The notes: generated from the letters alone by a model not told the origin. A stretch of 64,000 nucleotides of DNA from Leuconostoc fallax KCTC 3537 (GCF_000165675.1 NZ_AEIZ01000026.1:210233-274232), one strand, 5' to 3'. Numbered from the stretch's first letter, positions 25,727-34,326 are shown. Made by a program: numbers and translations.

Positions 25727-27109
25727 CTAGATAAATATTGTTGCTAATATTAGAATCACAATTAAACCGGTTACAGAAATAATCGTCTCTAAGACTGTCC
25801 AAATTTGGAATGTTTGCTTAACCGTCAAATCGAAGAATTCTTTAAAGATCCAAAAACCAGCATCGTTAACATGTGAAGCAATTAATGAACCAGCACCAAT
25901 AGCCAAGGCAACGAATACCGGCAATAATGTATTACCAGGCTGGGTTGCTAGAATACCTGTTACAATACCTGCAGCTGTCATACCTGCAACTGTTGCAGAA
26001 CTAACAGATACACGCAAAATGGCAGCAACAGCCCAAGCAAATAAGATAACGGATATAGCGTTCATCGAACCACTAGCGCTAAAGATATGCGCTACTTTAT
26101 CAGACAGACCAGAAGTGACTAATACACCACGTAGTGCGCCACCTCCACCAACAATTAACAAAATACCTGCAACTGCATTAATTGCCTCGTTAAGTGACTT
26201 ACCGACTTCTGTCATTGACTTTGATTGCCAAACACCCATCGAGAAGATGGCAAAGATTAAGGCAACAGTCATCGCGACTGCAGGATTAGCAGCAAATTCG
26301 ACAATTTCATCAATCAAAGTTGGATTTTTAGGTGTTACCCCACCTGTATAAATCAACTTATACACTGTGGCAATAATCATAAATACTAATGGGAAAACTG
26401 AAGTCAAAACTGACAAACCAAAGCTAGGTGTTGCCTTTAAATCATATTCTTTAATCTCACCAACGGCACGAATTTCCGTTTTGAATTGGAAAGCACCTGG
26501 TGCATATTTTTGTGCTAATTTAGTAAATGCCGGCCCAGCAACAACAGCTGTAATAACCGAAACCAACAAACCGAAGATAAGCATCATACCAATGTTAGCG
26601 CCTAATGCTGAGGCAACAGCTGTTGGTGCAGGTTGTGGTGGCAAGAAACCTTGTGCTGAACTCAATGCCGCCGTCATAGAAATACCTAAGTAAAGTAGTG
26701 GTACTTTGGCTTCAATCGCAACCGCAAAGACGATTGGAATCAATAGCACCATACCAACACCGAAAATCATTGAAATTCCGATGATAAATGAGGCAATTAG
26801 AACGGCCCATTGCAACTTTTTTAGACCAAACCAATCAATCAGTGTCTTGGCAATTCTATATGATCCACCGGCATCTGCAACCAAGCGACCAATCATACCA
26901 CCAAAGATAAAGATAACTGAGTTAGGTCCTAGGATGTTACCAACACCCTCACTACCAAGAACGGCATCAGGAATATCCATCGGTGACATTCCTAGCAAAA
27001 GCGCTAAGATAAACGCTGTGACAATCAGCGATACGAACGTATTCAGTTTTAACTTAACAATTAACAATAGTAATATCAAAATAGAAATTACTAACATTAA
27101 GAATTCCAT
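25727..27109 (-). CDS. gntP: gluconate permease (GntP family)
   Basis: Proton-linked gluconate transporter of the cytoplasmic membrane. The 460-residue protein is hydrophobic throughout with about 12-14 segments and carries GntP signatures such as VIFIFGGMIGRLVADAGGSYRIA-type region (GGMIGRLVADAGG), FLPPQPAPTAVA and AGSLIASHVNDAGFW. ATG at 27109; the nearest good ribosome site (AAAGGAG, 27144-27150) is separated from it by a hairpin, and a minimal ATG-AAA-TAA frame ends right before the start. It follows gntK in the same direction, so gluconate uptake and phosphorylation are encoded together. Confidence 0.94.
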   Translation of the reverse strand: MEFLMLVISILILLLLIVKLKLNTFVSLIVTAFILALLLGMSPMDIPDAVLGSEGVGNILGPNSVIFIFGGMIGRLVADAGGSYRIAKTLIDWFGLKKLQWAVLIASFIIGISMIFGVGMVLLIPIVFAVAIEAKVPLLYLGISMTAALSSAQGFLPPQPAPTAVASALGANIGMMLIFGLLVSVITAVVAGPAFTKLAQKYAPGAFQFKTEIRAVGEIKEYDLKATPSFGLSVLTSVFPLVFMIIATVYKLIYTGGVTPKNPTLIDEIVEFAANPAVAMTVALIFAIFSMGVWQSKSMTEVGKSLNEAINAVAGILLIVGGGGALRGVLVTSGLSDKVAHIFSASGSMNAISVILFAWAVAAILRVSVSSATVAGMTAAGIVTGILATQPGNTLLPVFVALAIGAGSLIASHVNDAGFWIFKEFFDLTVKQTFQIWTVLETIISVTGLIVILILATIFI

Positions 27110-27150
27110 TTATTTCATTAGACCTACAGTATCTGCAGATCTTCTCCTTT
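27110..27150 (-). promoter_or_regulatory. gntP translation-initiation hairpin and two-codon leader frame
   Basis: Reverse strand: AAAGGAG (27144-27150), one base, a 10-bp stem (27133-27142 with 27120-27129, two G-U pairs, 3-nt loop), then AATGAAATAA and the gntP ATG. Folding shortens the Shine-Dalgarno-to-ATG distance from about 34 to about 11 nt. ATG-AAA-TAA ends immediately before the gntP ATG. Confidence 0.55.
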
Positions 27151-27161
27151 ATTTATATACA

Positions 27162-28700
27162 CTAGTTACTATGCTTACGCTGATAATTGGCAATGTTTTC
27201 ATATTCTGATTGTAGCTGACGGCTTAAACGAATAAAAATTGGGGCCAATTCACGATAGGCTTCAAAATTTTCAGGATCTGGTTGATAAGTATTACTTTTA
27301 CCAATAAAGTTAGAAATTTCATACAAATCATCAATCTTACCAAGTGCTTTTTGTGCCACAATAACAGCTGCTAATGCACCTGACTCAAAAGCTTCAGGCA
27401 CTGTAACTGGCTGTTCAAAGATATCAGCAAACATTTGGCGCCACAATGGCGAACGAGCAAAACCACCCGTTGCCTGAATAGATTTAAGACCACCAACCAC
27501 TTCTTCAAGTGCTAACGATACCATGTAAACGTTAAAGGTAATTCCTTCTAATACCGCGCGTAACATATGGGCACGCGTATGTTGATGATTTAATCCAAAG
27601 AATGAACCACGGGCATTCGCATCCCAAATTGGTGCACGTTCGCCACCTAAGTAAGGATGGAAAATCAACCCATTTGAACCAGCTGGCACTTCTGAGGCAA
27701 TCTTAGTTAGTAGATCGTAAGAATCAATCCCTAATAAGGCTGCTGTAGACTTTTCAGCATCAAACATATTATCTCTAGCCCACCTAAAGACATCGCCACC
27801 GTTGTTAACTGGGCCACCGACAACCCAATGATCCTTATCTAATGCGTAAGTAAACGTTCTTCCCTTTGGATCGATAACAGGTTCATCCGCAACGACACGA
27901 ATAGCCCCTGACGTTCCAATGGTAATGGCAGCTACACCGGGTTTCACTGCGTCGACACCCAGGTTAGATAATGGACCATCACCAGCACCATAAACGAATG
28001 GTGTATCATCTGGTATACCAATCACCTTCGCATACTCAGTGCGCAATTTTGTTTCATATTCATAAGTTTCAACTGGTTGCGGTAACTGTTCCTTGGTAAT
28101 ACCAGTAACGGCTAAGGCTTGTTCATCCCAGTTAAGGTTAAAAATATTGAATAATCCTGTTCCTGAAGCGATAGAAATATCCATCTTATTTGCACCAAAC
28201 AAACGATGGAAAATGTATTCTTTAATGCCTAAATAATGCGCAGTCTGATTAAATATTTCTGGCTTTTCAGCTTTCAACCAAAGCAACTTCGACAAAGGTG
28301 CCATTGGGTGTATTGGTGTTCCTGTCTTTTGATAAATCTCATGACCAACACCACTTGCTTTCAATTCTTCAGTATATTTAACAGCACGTGTATCTGCCCA
28401 AGTGATGACACGTGTTAGGGGTTGCCAATTTTTGTCAAAAGCAATTAATGAATGCATTGCTGAACTAAAAGATACGGCAGCAACACGATCTTCATCATTC
28501 AATTTAGCAGTCCGTACAACCTCACTTAGAGCATCAATTAGTGCAGTAAAAATTTCATCTAAATCTTCCTCTGCCATATCGGGTAAATCGCGATAAAGTG
28601 AATACCCTTTATTTGCACTCGCAACGACTTGATTTTGGTCATCGAACATTACAGCTTTTGTTGAAGTAGTGCCAAGATCAACACCAATCATGTATTCCAT
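27162..28700 (-). CDS. gntK: gluconokinase (FGGY family)
   Basis: Phosphorylates gluconate to 6-phosphogluconate. The 512-residue FGGY carbohydrate kinase begins MEYMIGVDLGTTSTKAVMFD (phosphate-1 motif; GVDLGTTSTKA) and has TIGTSGAIR, GPVNNGGDVFRW and LEGITFNVY with QATGGFARSPLWRQ, the ATP-site and FGGY_C signature regions. Length and motifs suit GntK-type gluconate kinases found beside gntP. ATG at 28700 is preceded by AAAGGATAATTT. Between gnd (upstream, separated by a terminator) and gntP (downstream). Confidence 0.93.
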   Translation of the reverse strand: MEYMIGVDLGTTSTKAVMFDDQNQVVASANKGYSLYRDLPDMAEEDLDEIFTALIDALSEVVRTAKLNDEDRVAAVSFSSAMHSLIAFDKNWQPLTRVITWADTRAVKYTEELKASGVGHEIYQKTGTPIHPMAPLSKLLWLKAEKPEIFNQTAHYLGIKEYIFHRLFGANKMDISIASGTGLFNIFNLNWDEQALAVTGITKEQLPQPVETYEYETKLRTEYAKVIGIPDDTPFVYGAGDGPLSNLGVDAVKPGVAAITIGTSGAIRVVADEPVIDPKGRTFTYALDKDHWVVGGPVNNGGDVFRWARDNMFDAEKSTAALLGIDSYDLLTKIASEVPAGSNGLIFHPYLGGERAPIWDANARGSFFGLNHQHTRAHMLRAVLEGITFNVYMVSLALEEVVGGLKSIQATGGFARSPLWRQMFADIFEQPVTVPEAFESGALAAVIVAQKALGKIDDLYEISNFIGKSNTYQPDPENFEAYRELAPIFIRLSRQLQSEYENIANYQRKHSN

Positions 28701-28749
28701 AAATTATCCTTTCAAAATGTACAACGTTAAATAATTTCAACTCAATAAG

Positions 28750-28773
28750 AAAAGCCCCCTAAACAGGGAGCTT
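28750..28773 (-). terminator. intrinsic terminator between gnd and gntK
   Basis: AAGCTCCCT pairs with AGGGGGCTT (one mismatch) with a 4-nt loop and then TTTTC on the reverse strand. Confidence 0.65.
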
Positions 28774-28872
28774 ACTCAAAATGATTTAACTAGACTTCGA
28801 TATTTGACAGCAACCTTGCTACATAGAATATACCACATAACAGATTAGTCCTCACATCTAAACCTCGAGTGT

Positions 28873-29781
28873 TTATTTAGCTGTATCCATTGCGTGACCA
28901 CCGAAGCCATTGCGCAATGCTGAAACGACCTTACCAGTGAATGTATCATCTTGCAATGAACGGTAACGCATCATCAATGACAATGCAATAACTGGTGCTG
29001 GAACTTCCAAATCAAGAGATTCTTCAATTGTCCACTTACCTTCACCTGATGAATGCATACGACCAGCGACAGCATCCAACTTAGGATCCTTAGCAAACTG
29101 TTCTTCAGCCAATTCCATCAACCATGAACGAACAACTGAACCGTGGTTCCATAGCTTAGCAACAGCTTCGTAATCGTAGTCGTATTGTGAAGCTTCAAGA
29201 ACTTCAAATCCTTCGGCGATAGCTTGCATCATACCATATTCGATACCATTGTGGACCATCTTCAAGTAATGACCTGATCCCAACTTACCTGTGTACAAGT
29301 AACCATCTTCCAAAGCGATTGACTTGAACAAAGGTTCGATAACCTTCCATGATTCAGCATCATCTCCACCAATCATGAAGTTTCCACCGTTACGTGCACC
29401 AGACATACCACCTGAAGTACCAGCATCAAAGAACTTAATGCCTGCAGCAGTAGTACGCTTGTTTTGTTCCAAATTATCTTTGTAGTTTGAATTTCCACCA
29501 TCGATGATGATGTCATTCTTGTCCATCTTTTCAATCAATGTATCGATTGTTGAGTTAGTTGGTACACCAGCTGGTACCATTACCCATACAACCTTTGGTG
29601 AAGGCAATTGTGACAACATGTCATCAATGTCAGATGCAGTTGAAACCTTATCTGAGTAGTCTGCTGCTTCTTTAACAAAGTCAGCATTCAAATCAAATGC
29701 TACAACTTCGTGATCATTGTCAACAGCATTCTTAACTAAGTTCAAGCCCATCTTACCAAGGCCAATCATCGCAAACTTCAT
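28873..29781 (-). CDS. gnd: 6-phosphogluconate dehydrogenase, decarboxylating (short YqeC type)
   Basis: Oxidative decarboxylation of 6-phosphogluconate to ribulose-5-phosphate, a key step of the heterofermentative pathway. At 302 residues it is the short form. Rossmann motif MIGLGKMGLNLVKNA at residues 5-19, with VVAFDLN placing an Asp at the end of the second strand, a pattern favouring NAD over NADP. Substrate and catalytic segments DAGTSGGMSGARNG and KMVHNGIEYGMMQA are present. Expressed from its own promoter and divergent from an RpiR regulator. Confidence 0.95.
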   Translation of the reverse strand: MKFAMIGLGKMGLNLVKNAVDNDHEVVAFDLNADFVKEAADYSDKVSTASDIDDMLSQLPSPKVVWVMVPAGVPTNSTIDTLIEKMDKNDIIIDGGNSNYKDNLEQNKRTTAAGIKFFDAGTSGGMSGARNGGNFMIGGDDAESWKVIEPLFKSIALEDGYLYTGKLGSGHYLKMVHNGIEYGMMQAIAEGFEVLEASQYDYDYEAVAKLWNHGSVVRSWLMELAEEQFAKDPKLDAVAGRMHSSGEGKWTIEESLDLEVPAPVIALSLMMRYRSLQDDTFTGKVVSALRNGFGGHAMDTAK

Positions 29782-29814
29782 GTTTACATACCTCTTTATT
29801 TTTTGTACAAGACC

Positions 29815-29842
29815 ATTGTATGAAAAAATTTACAATATGCAA
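29815..29842 (-). promoter_or_regulatory. gnd promoter
   Basis: Reverse-strand -35 TTGCAT (29837-29842), 16-bp spacer, -10 TACAAT (29815-29820). The palindrome TTGTACAA (29803-29810) sits near the start site and could be an operator. Confidence 0.65.
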
Positions 29843-29850
29843 GCCATTTA

Positions 29851-29878
29851 TTGAAAATTTTTTCTTATCTTGTATAGT
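29851..29878 (+). promoter_or_regulatory. promoter of the RpiR-type regulator
   Basis: -35 TTGAAA (29851-29856), 16-bp spacer, -10 TATAGT (29873-29878). It lies back to back with the gnd promoter, 8 bp apart. Confidence 0.65.
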
Positions 29879-29929
29879 AAAGTACGTTGTTACCCTTTAA
29901 TAAAATTTATATGAAATCAGTATTAGAAT

Positions 29930-30781
29930 ATGCCAAAAAATATCGTTACAAAATTACGTGCTCAAAAAAAGCAATATAATCCAACTGAACAAAAATTAAT
30001 CCAATATATCATTGATGATCCACAGCGCGCTAAAGAAGCGACCATTAGAGAGATGGCACTTGGCAGTGGCATTAGCACGGCCAGTATTTCGCGTTTTGTT
30101 AAGAAAATCGGCTTTGAATCTTTCCGTGAATTTTCATTAGCTTTAGCTAGTTCAAGCGTTCGAAATATAACCAATGACTTTTTTGGTGAAATTAGTGACG
30201 ATGATAATACAATTGCCATTGCACATAAAGTTTTTCATGGCGCTACAAACGCTCTGGCAACAACAGAAGCAAATTTAGATGGTCAAAAATTAGATCATGC
30301 AACACAAGCCCTTATCAACTCTAATCGTGTCGGTTTCTTCGGAATTGGTGGTTCCTCTATTTTAGCTTTTAACGCCTATCACAAATTTTTACGCACACCA
30401 CTTAATGTTTTTGCCCATCCAGATTATGATATTCAACTCATGGAAGCTGTCCGTATGAAAAAAGGTGATGTTGGTGTTGTTATTTCTCATTCTGGTCGTA
30501 ATAAAGACACCTTACTCATCGCCCAAAAATTAAAAGAAAATGGTGTCCTCATGATTGCTATTACAGCCTTTGAGGATGCGCCATTAGCAAAAATCGCCGA
30601 CATTAATTTCTTATCTTTAGCAGAAGAGGTTAACTTTCGTAGTGAATCCATGAGTTCCTTAATCGCTCAAGTTACTATTATCGACACCCTTTTCACATTA
30701 GTTGGTTCTAAACTTGCTAACCAAACACAAGATGTTGTAGATACACTCCGCGACGCGATTGAAGAAACACGTGAAAAATAA
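29930..30781 (+). CDS. MurR/RpiR family transcriptional regulator
   Basis: A 283-residue regulator with an N-terminal HTH_6 domain (about 1-75; EMALGSGISTASISRFVKKIGF is the recognition region, seen here as SGISTASISRFVKKIG) and a C-terminal SIS sugar-phosphate-binding domain (about 120-260; GFFGIGGSSILA, VVISHSGRNKDTL). SIS domains of this family sense phosphosugars. Divergent from gnd and next to gntK and gntP, it is the likely controller of gluconate use with 6-phosphogluconate as candidate ligand; that role is inferred from context only. Confidence 0.93.
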   Translation: MPKNIVTKLRAQKKQYNPTEQKLIQYIIDDPQRAKEATIREMALGSGISTASISRFVKKIGFESFREFSLALASSSVRNITNDFFGEISDDDNTIAIAHKVFHGATNALATTEANLDGQKLDHATQALINSNRVGFFGIGGSSILAFNAYHKFLRTPLNVFAHPDYDIQLMEAVRMKKGDVGVVISHSGRNKDTLLIAQKLKENGVLMIAITAFEDAPLAKIADINFLSLAEEVNFRSESMSSLIAQVTIIDTLFTLVGSKLANQTQDVVDTLRDAIEETREK

Positions 30782-30812
30782 AAAGGTACGTCATTCTTTG
30801 ACGTACCTTTTT
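30780..30812. terminator. bidirectional intrinsic terminator
   Basis: AAAAAGGTACGTCA pairs with TGACGTACCTTTTT around a 5-nt loop, between the convergent RpiR gene and DUF1054 gene. Confidence 0.92.
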
Positions 30813-31404
30813 ATTTTAATTGTTGATAAAGTGGTAACAAGTGCTCCAAAACTTTTAATAAATAATCATCCAGAGCTGATGTCCCAAAACGTGTGTCATC
30901 TCGTGAAATTGTAACACCAATTAGTACTTCACTATGTTTGATGTTCGCAAAGCGATCAACAACAGCATTATAATTTGTTAATGGTTGTGTCGCATTGACC
31001 ATGTGATCAGGACTCAATACAAAATATTCTGGTAATTTTAAAACATCATCCGTGATTTTTCTCAGTTTTGGTACAATATCGTCTAATGCTTTTGGCTTCA
31101 TATTTTCTTCAACAGCCAAAAACAAGTAGAGATTATCTTCCCAAAGGCCAAGTTCAAAATGCGGCATCATTTTATAGCCACGCTTATTCGGTGCAAAAGC
31201 GACCCATGTATTATCGGGCGCATTTGTCACGCGACGTAAATGTTTGGCCACATGCGCATACCACACTTGACCATCTTGTGCCAAAACGGGTAACGCTTTC
31301 GTCGCAAATGTATCAAATTTTGGATCAATAATATCGCGTATTTTTGTCATGCGCCCCGCCAAGGTCGTATCCTTAAAAATATCAAAATCAGTGACTTCAA
31401 ACAT
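30811..31404 (-). CDS. DUF1054 family protein (YktB-like)
   Basis: A 197-residue cytosolic protein of the DUF1054/YktB family, conserved in Firmicutes, function unknown. I place the start at 31404 (MFEVTDFDIFKD) behind GGAGGGAAAAGG; the longer frame to 31458 overlaps the previous gene and lacks a ribosome site. Conserved-looking segments include FDTFATKALPVLAQ, HFELGLWEDNLYLFL and VTISRDDTRFG. It is the last gene of the operon VIT-VIT-YihY-DUF1054, overlapping the YihY stop by 8 bp. Confidence 0.85.
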   Translation of the reverse strand: MFEVTDFDIFKDTTLAGRMTKIRDIIDPKFDTFATKALPVLAQDGQVWYAHVAKHLRRVTNAPDNTWVAFAPNKRGYKMMPHFELGLWEDNLYLFLAVEENMKPKALDDIVPKLRKITDDVLKLPEYFVLSPDHMVNATQPLTNYNAVVDRFANIKHSEVLIGVTISRDDTRFGTSALDDYLLKVLEHLLPLYQQLK

Positions 31405-32248
31405 CCTTTTCCCTCCAGTGGAATTCTGATAACCAGTGAATAATAACATATCCAGCAACTAAAATACTGGCAATTAAATTCAACCAAATGAGAACAACAA
31501 TGATTGAACTAATCGACTGGTAAAAGTCGTAGCGTCCTAAGGCGAATTTTGCATAAAAAGTAAACCCCTTATTGAGCAGTGTCAATAAGCCAACCTCTAT
31601 AAAACTACCAACAAGAACATAACGCAACTTTGTCCGAGCTTCTTTAGTTGGTAACAGAAAATTAAGAAGTACCAACATCAGCCATGAACCTAATGATACA
31701 ATCCATTGAGATTGTGCCAAGATAGTATCAGCAAATGACCACGCCGGAAAATTTTGTAGTACAACAACTGACACATTGCCAACAATCAGGAAAACACCAA
31801 ATAATAAAATAATAACGAGTAACCAAATAAAAGAAAATGCTCGTGTTAATAAACTACTAATCTTTTCTTCGACACCGGCAATCGCATTGAATGCTTTTCT
31901 AAAGATCGCAATCACTCTTGAAATGGACCAAATCGCCAATATAATGGTAATTGAAAACAAAGAGACACTACGATTATTTAAAATCGAAGTCAAAATAGGT
32001 AAAAGGATTTTACTAATATTAGGTGGCAAAATATTTCTCAAATTATCAATCAAGACAGTATTATCGATATTTGTAAAAGACAACATCATAGCAACACCAA
32101 TTAAAATTGGGAAAGCAGTCAGCAATACATAATAGGCAAACGTCGGCCCAACATAACTAATTTGTGAGCGTTGCCAATATACTTTTAATTGATCAAATTT
32201 ATATCGCTCATTCGCACGATACCAAAATTGTAATATCTTTTTTAACAT
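31397..32248 (-). CDS. YihY/virulence factor BrkB family membrane protein
   Basis: A 283-residue membrane protein of the YihY/BrkB family, once annotated as ribonuclease BN, an activity now assigned elsewhere. Six hydrophobic segments; signatures include YVGPTFAYYVLLTAFPILIG and WSISRVIAIFRKAFN, and near the C-terminus YDFYQSISSIIVVLIWLNL. Real role is unknown; may be a transporter. Its start overlaps the end of the second VIT gene by 7 bp, so it is translated from the same mRNA. Confidence 0.9.
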   Translation of the reverse strand: MLKKILQFWYRANERYKFDQLKVYWQRSQISYVGPTFAYYVLLTAFPILIGVAMMLSFTNIDNTVLIDNLRNILPPNISKILLPILTSILNNRSVSLFSITIILAIWSISRVIAIFRKAFNAIAGVEEKISSLLTRAFSFIWLLVIILLFGVFLIVGNVSVVVLQNFPAWSFADTILAQSQWIVSLGSWLMLVLLNFLLPTKEARTKLRYVLVGSFIEVGLLTLLNKGFTFYAKFALGRYDFYQSISSIIVVLIWLNLIASILVAGYVIIHWLSEFHWREKDV

Positions 32249-33015
32249 GCTTTTATTATGCCCAATTCATGGCTAAAAGTGTAGCAAAATGACCTTAAAT
32301 TGTTAAAAAAGAGCCCCACGCCATAGTGAATGGCAATCGTTAACATGCCAATTGCCACATTACGAACAACAGCCTTACCGACCAAGCCATCTGAAAGTTT
32401 TGCACTCAAAAATCCGGTCAAAGCAACCGCAACTGCTGTTGCCGCAATAGTAGCTAAAAACTGATACTTAACCGGTGCCAACATCAAAGCTAACAGAGGA
32501 AATGCGCCGCCTAAAGCAGCACTGAATAATGAAGCCCACGCAGCATCCCAAGGATTCACGTAATGACCTAAAGTAATATCGTATTTAATACTTAACACGG
32601 TTGCTAAGGGCTTATCATGCAATAATTCATCCGCAATATGACTTGCCGTTGTTTTTGAAACACCACGTTCCATATAGAAATTCGTCACCACTTGATGTTG
32701 TGCTGGAAAATCTGTCTTCAACAAGGCCTCTTCAGCCTTTACCACAACCTTCTCACTATCGGTTTGTGAACTAACAGAAGCATATTCCCCAGACGCCATT
32801 GATAATGCGCAGCCTAATAAATCAGCTAAACCGGCAATAAAAATTGCAAACTGATTCGTCGTTGCGCCAGCAACTGAAAATAGTACACCAACAACTGTTA
32901 GTATGCCATCGTTAGATCCTAAAACACCGGCACGGATGGCATTCAAACGCTCATCCATTGTCTTTTCGGTTTTCTTAAAGGTACTCTTGATACCCGCTTT
33001 TAACATTTCCATCAT
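32242..33015 (-). CDS. VIT1/CCC1 family metal transporter (second copy)
   Basis: A 257-residue member of the VIT1/CCC1 (DUF125) family, which exports or compartmentalises Fe(II) and Mn(II). It has GVLGSNDGILTVVGVLFSVAG and LADLLGCALSMASGEYASVSSQ, the metal-site first and second helices, then a charged cytosolic stretch (about 90-140) with many Glu, then three more membrane segments. Pairs of VIT genes are common in Lactobacillales. It lies 20 bp after the first copy and overlaps YihY. The ATG at 33015 follows AGAGGAATATAA. Last residues diverge from the first copy (longer C-terminus). Confidence 0.9.
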   Translation of the reverse strand: MMEMLKAGIKSTFKKTEKTMDERLNAIRAGVLGSNDGILTVVGVLFSVAGATTNQFAIFIAGLADLLGCALSMASGEYASVSSQTDSEKVVVKAEEALLKTDFPAQHQVVTNFYMERGVSKTTASHIADELLHDKPLATVLSIKYDITLGHYVNPWDAAWASLFSAALGGAFPLLALMLAPVKYQFLATIAATAVAVALTGFLSAKLSDGLVGKAVVRNVAIGMLTIAIHYGVGLFFNNLRSFCYTFSHELGIIKAC

Positions 33016-33035
33016 TTATATTCCTCTTATATGTT

Positions 33036-33713
33036 TTAACGGAACAATGTACCAATGGCATAAGTAACGGCCATTGTAAATATACCAGCAATAACATTTC
33101 TAAATGCAGCATGCTTAGCATTTGCACCATTCAATTTAGCAGCACTATATCCCGTAATGGTTAATGCAATAATCACCGCAATAAAAGTACCAATTTCGCG
33201 AAGGTTCTGTGGTAAAAACGCCATAGCCACCATTGGTAAGATCGAACCTAGGGGGAAGCTTACCATTGAAGCAACTGCTGCACTAATTGGATTTAACTCT
33301 TGATTAAGTGTAAAACCATGACGTTCACGTACAGTGGTCAATAAGGCATCCTTCGCCATCATTTCTTGGGTTGCCTGTTGGGCTAATTCCGGAGAAATAC
33401 CGCTCGCTGCATATTTATTTTTAACAAATTCAAATTCAGCATCATAATCTTGCTTTAAGGCTTTTTCCTGTTCATGACGTACTTTTTCTTGTGCATCATG
33501 CTGAGAACTAACAGAGACGTACTCCCCCATCGCCATTGAAATCGTTCCCGCTAACATACCAGCCATACCGGCCAACATAATTGTATAAGTATGAGATGTT
33601 GCCCCAGCAACACCTAAAACAATACCTGATACAGATAAAATACCATCGTTAGCCCCCATTACCCCTGCACGAATAATATTATTTCTCTGCATTAAACTTT
33701 GTTTATCGCTCAT
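33036..33713 (-). CDS. VIT1/CCC1 family metal transporter (first copy)
   Basis: A 225-residue VIT-family transporter, likely Fe(II)/Mn(II). I place the start at 33713 (MSDKQSLMQRN) behind GGAGAGAGCAA; the promoter and predicted start site at about 33741 exclude an upstream start at 33776. Motifs: GVMGANDGILSVSGIVLGVAG, LAGTISMAMGEYVSVSSQ, charged domain with EKVRHEQEKAL, and SFPLGSILPM. First gene of the VIT-VIT-YihY-DUF1054 operon and divergent from a Fur-family regulator that shares a matching palindrome. Confidence 0.92.
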   Translation of the reverse strand: MSDKQSLMQRNNIIRAGVMGANDGILSVSGIVLGVAGATSHTYTIMLAGMAGMLAGTISMAMGEYVSVSSQHDAQEKVRHEQEKALKQDYDAEFEFVKNKYAASGISPELAQQATQEMMAKDALLTTVRERHGFTLNQELNPISAAVASMVSFPLGSILPMVAMAFLPQNLREIGTFIAVIIALTITGYSAAKLNGANAKHAAFRNVIAGIFTMAVTYAIGTLFR

Positions 33714-33726
33714 TTGCTCTCTCCAA

Positions 33727-33743
33727 TTTAGAATTGTTCCAAA
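33727..33743. promoter_or_regulatory. candidate Fur-family operator 1 (VIT promoter)
   Basis: TTTAGAATTGTTCCAAA, an imperfect 17-bp palindrome of form TTTRGAA-N3-TTCYAAA, sits at the predicted start site of the VIT operon. A second copy lies at 33781-33797. Confidence 0.6.
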
Positions 33744-33747
33744 TACA

Positions 33748-33776
33748 GTTATATCAAAAATGCCGTTCCATATCAA
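33748..33776 (-). promoter_or_regulatory. VIT operon promoter
   Basis: Reverse strand: -35 TTGATA (33771-33776), 17-bp spacer, -10 TATAAC (33748-33753). Confidence 0.7.
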
Positions 33777-33780
33777 GTAG

Positions 33781-33810
33781 TTTGGAACATTTCTAAATAA
33801 ATGCTATACT
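33781..33810 (+). promoter_or_regulatory. Fur-family gene promoter overlapping candidate operator 2
   Basis: -35 TTGGAA (33782-33787), 17-bp spacer, -10 TATACT (33805-33810). The -35 is inside TTTGGAACATTTCTAAA (33781-33797), the same palindrome type as at 33727-33743, which predicts autoregulation. Confidence 0.65.
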
Positions 33811-33874
33811 AAACATATATAAGTTAACTTCTCAAATCGTTTTAAGCCTTTGATAAGCAACGGAGTAATCATTA

Positions 33875-34291
33875 ATGACAGAACAAAATTTACGGGGAAT
33901 TTTAGCAGAACATGGCTTAAAAGCAACAAGCCAGCGTTTAAAAATTTTAGACTATCTTGCAACAAATCATACACATCCGACTGCTGAGATGATTCATAAA
34001 GATTTACCAATGATTAGCTTGGCAACTGTGTATAATACTTTAGAACATCTTGTAAAATCTGGATTAGTTATTACCATTGATCAATTAGATGATGGCAAGC
34101 ATCATTATGATTATTATGGTGAACCGCATTATCACATAATTAATCCCGAAACGAATGAAATTATTGACGCTAATAATTTTGATATGCGGCCACTTTTCGA
34201 AGCAGCCCGTGAGATTACTGGTTGGAATATTTCTGGTTATCATATTGAAGTGTATGGTCATCCCCAAGACAATAAAAAAGATGAGGCATAA
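33875..34291 (+). CDS. Fur-family metalloregulator (PerR-like), without structural-zinc cysteines
   Basis: A 138-residue Fur/PerR-type repressor. The winged-helix DNA-binding part is clear: GLKATSQRLKILDYLATNHTHPTA, MISLATVYNTLEHLVKSGLV. The regulatory metal ligands are in the DDGKHHYDYYGEPHYHII region. The two CxxC pairs that bind structural zinc in Bacillus PerR and Fur are absent; the protein contains no cysteine. ATG at 33875 follows GGAGTAATCATTA. Divergent from the VIT operon with shared palindromes, so it probably controls iron or manganese storage or export. Whether it senses peroxide (PerR), iron (Fur) or manganese cannot be decided from sequence. Confidence 0.88.
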   Translation: MTEQNLRGILAEHGLKATSQRLKILDYLATNHTHPTAEMIHKDLPMISLATVYNTLEHLVKSGLVITIDQLDDGKHHYDYYGEPHYHIINPETNEIIDANNFDMRPLFEAAREITGWNISGYHIEVYGHPQDNKKDEA

Positions 34292-34305
34292 GCCTCATCT
34301 TTTTT
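34274..34305 (+). terminator. intrinsic terminator of the Fur-family gene
   Basis: AAAAAGATGAGGC pairs with GCCTCATCTTTTT; it overlaps the last codons of the gene. Confidence 0.9.
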
Positions 34306-34326
34306 ATTTGTTCATTTTAGACAAAT

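Noticed and set aside
31404..31458. N-terminal extension of the DUF1054 gene
   Set aside because: It lies inside the YihY gene and lacks a ribosome site; MFEVTDFD at 31404 has GGAGGG before it.
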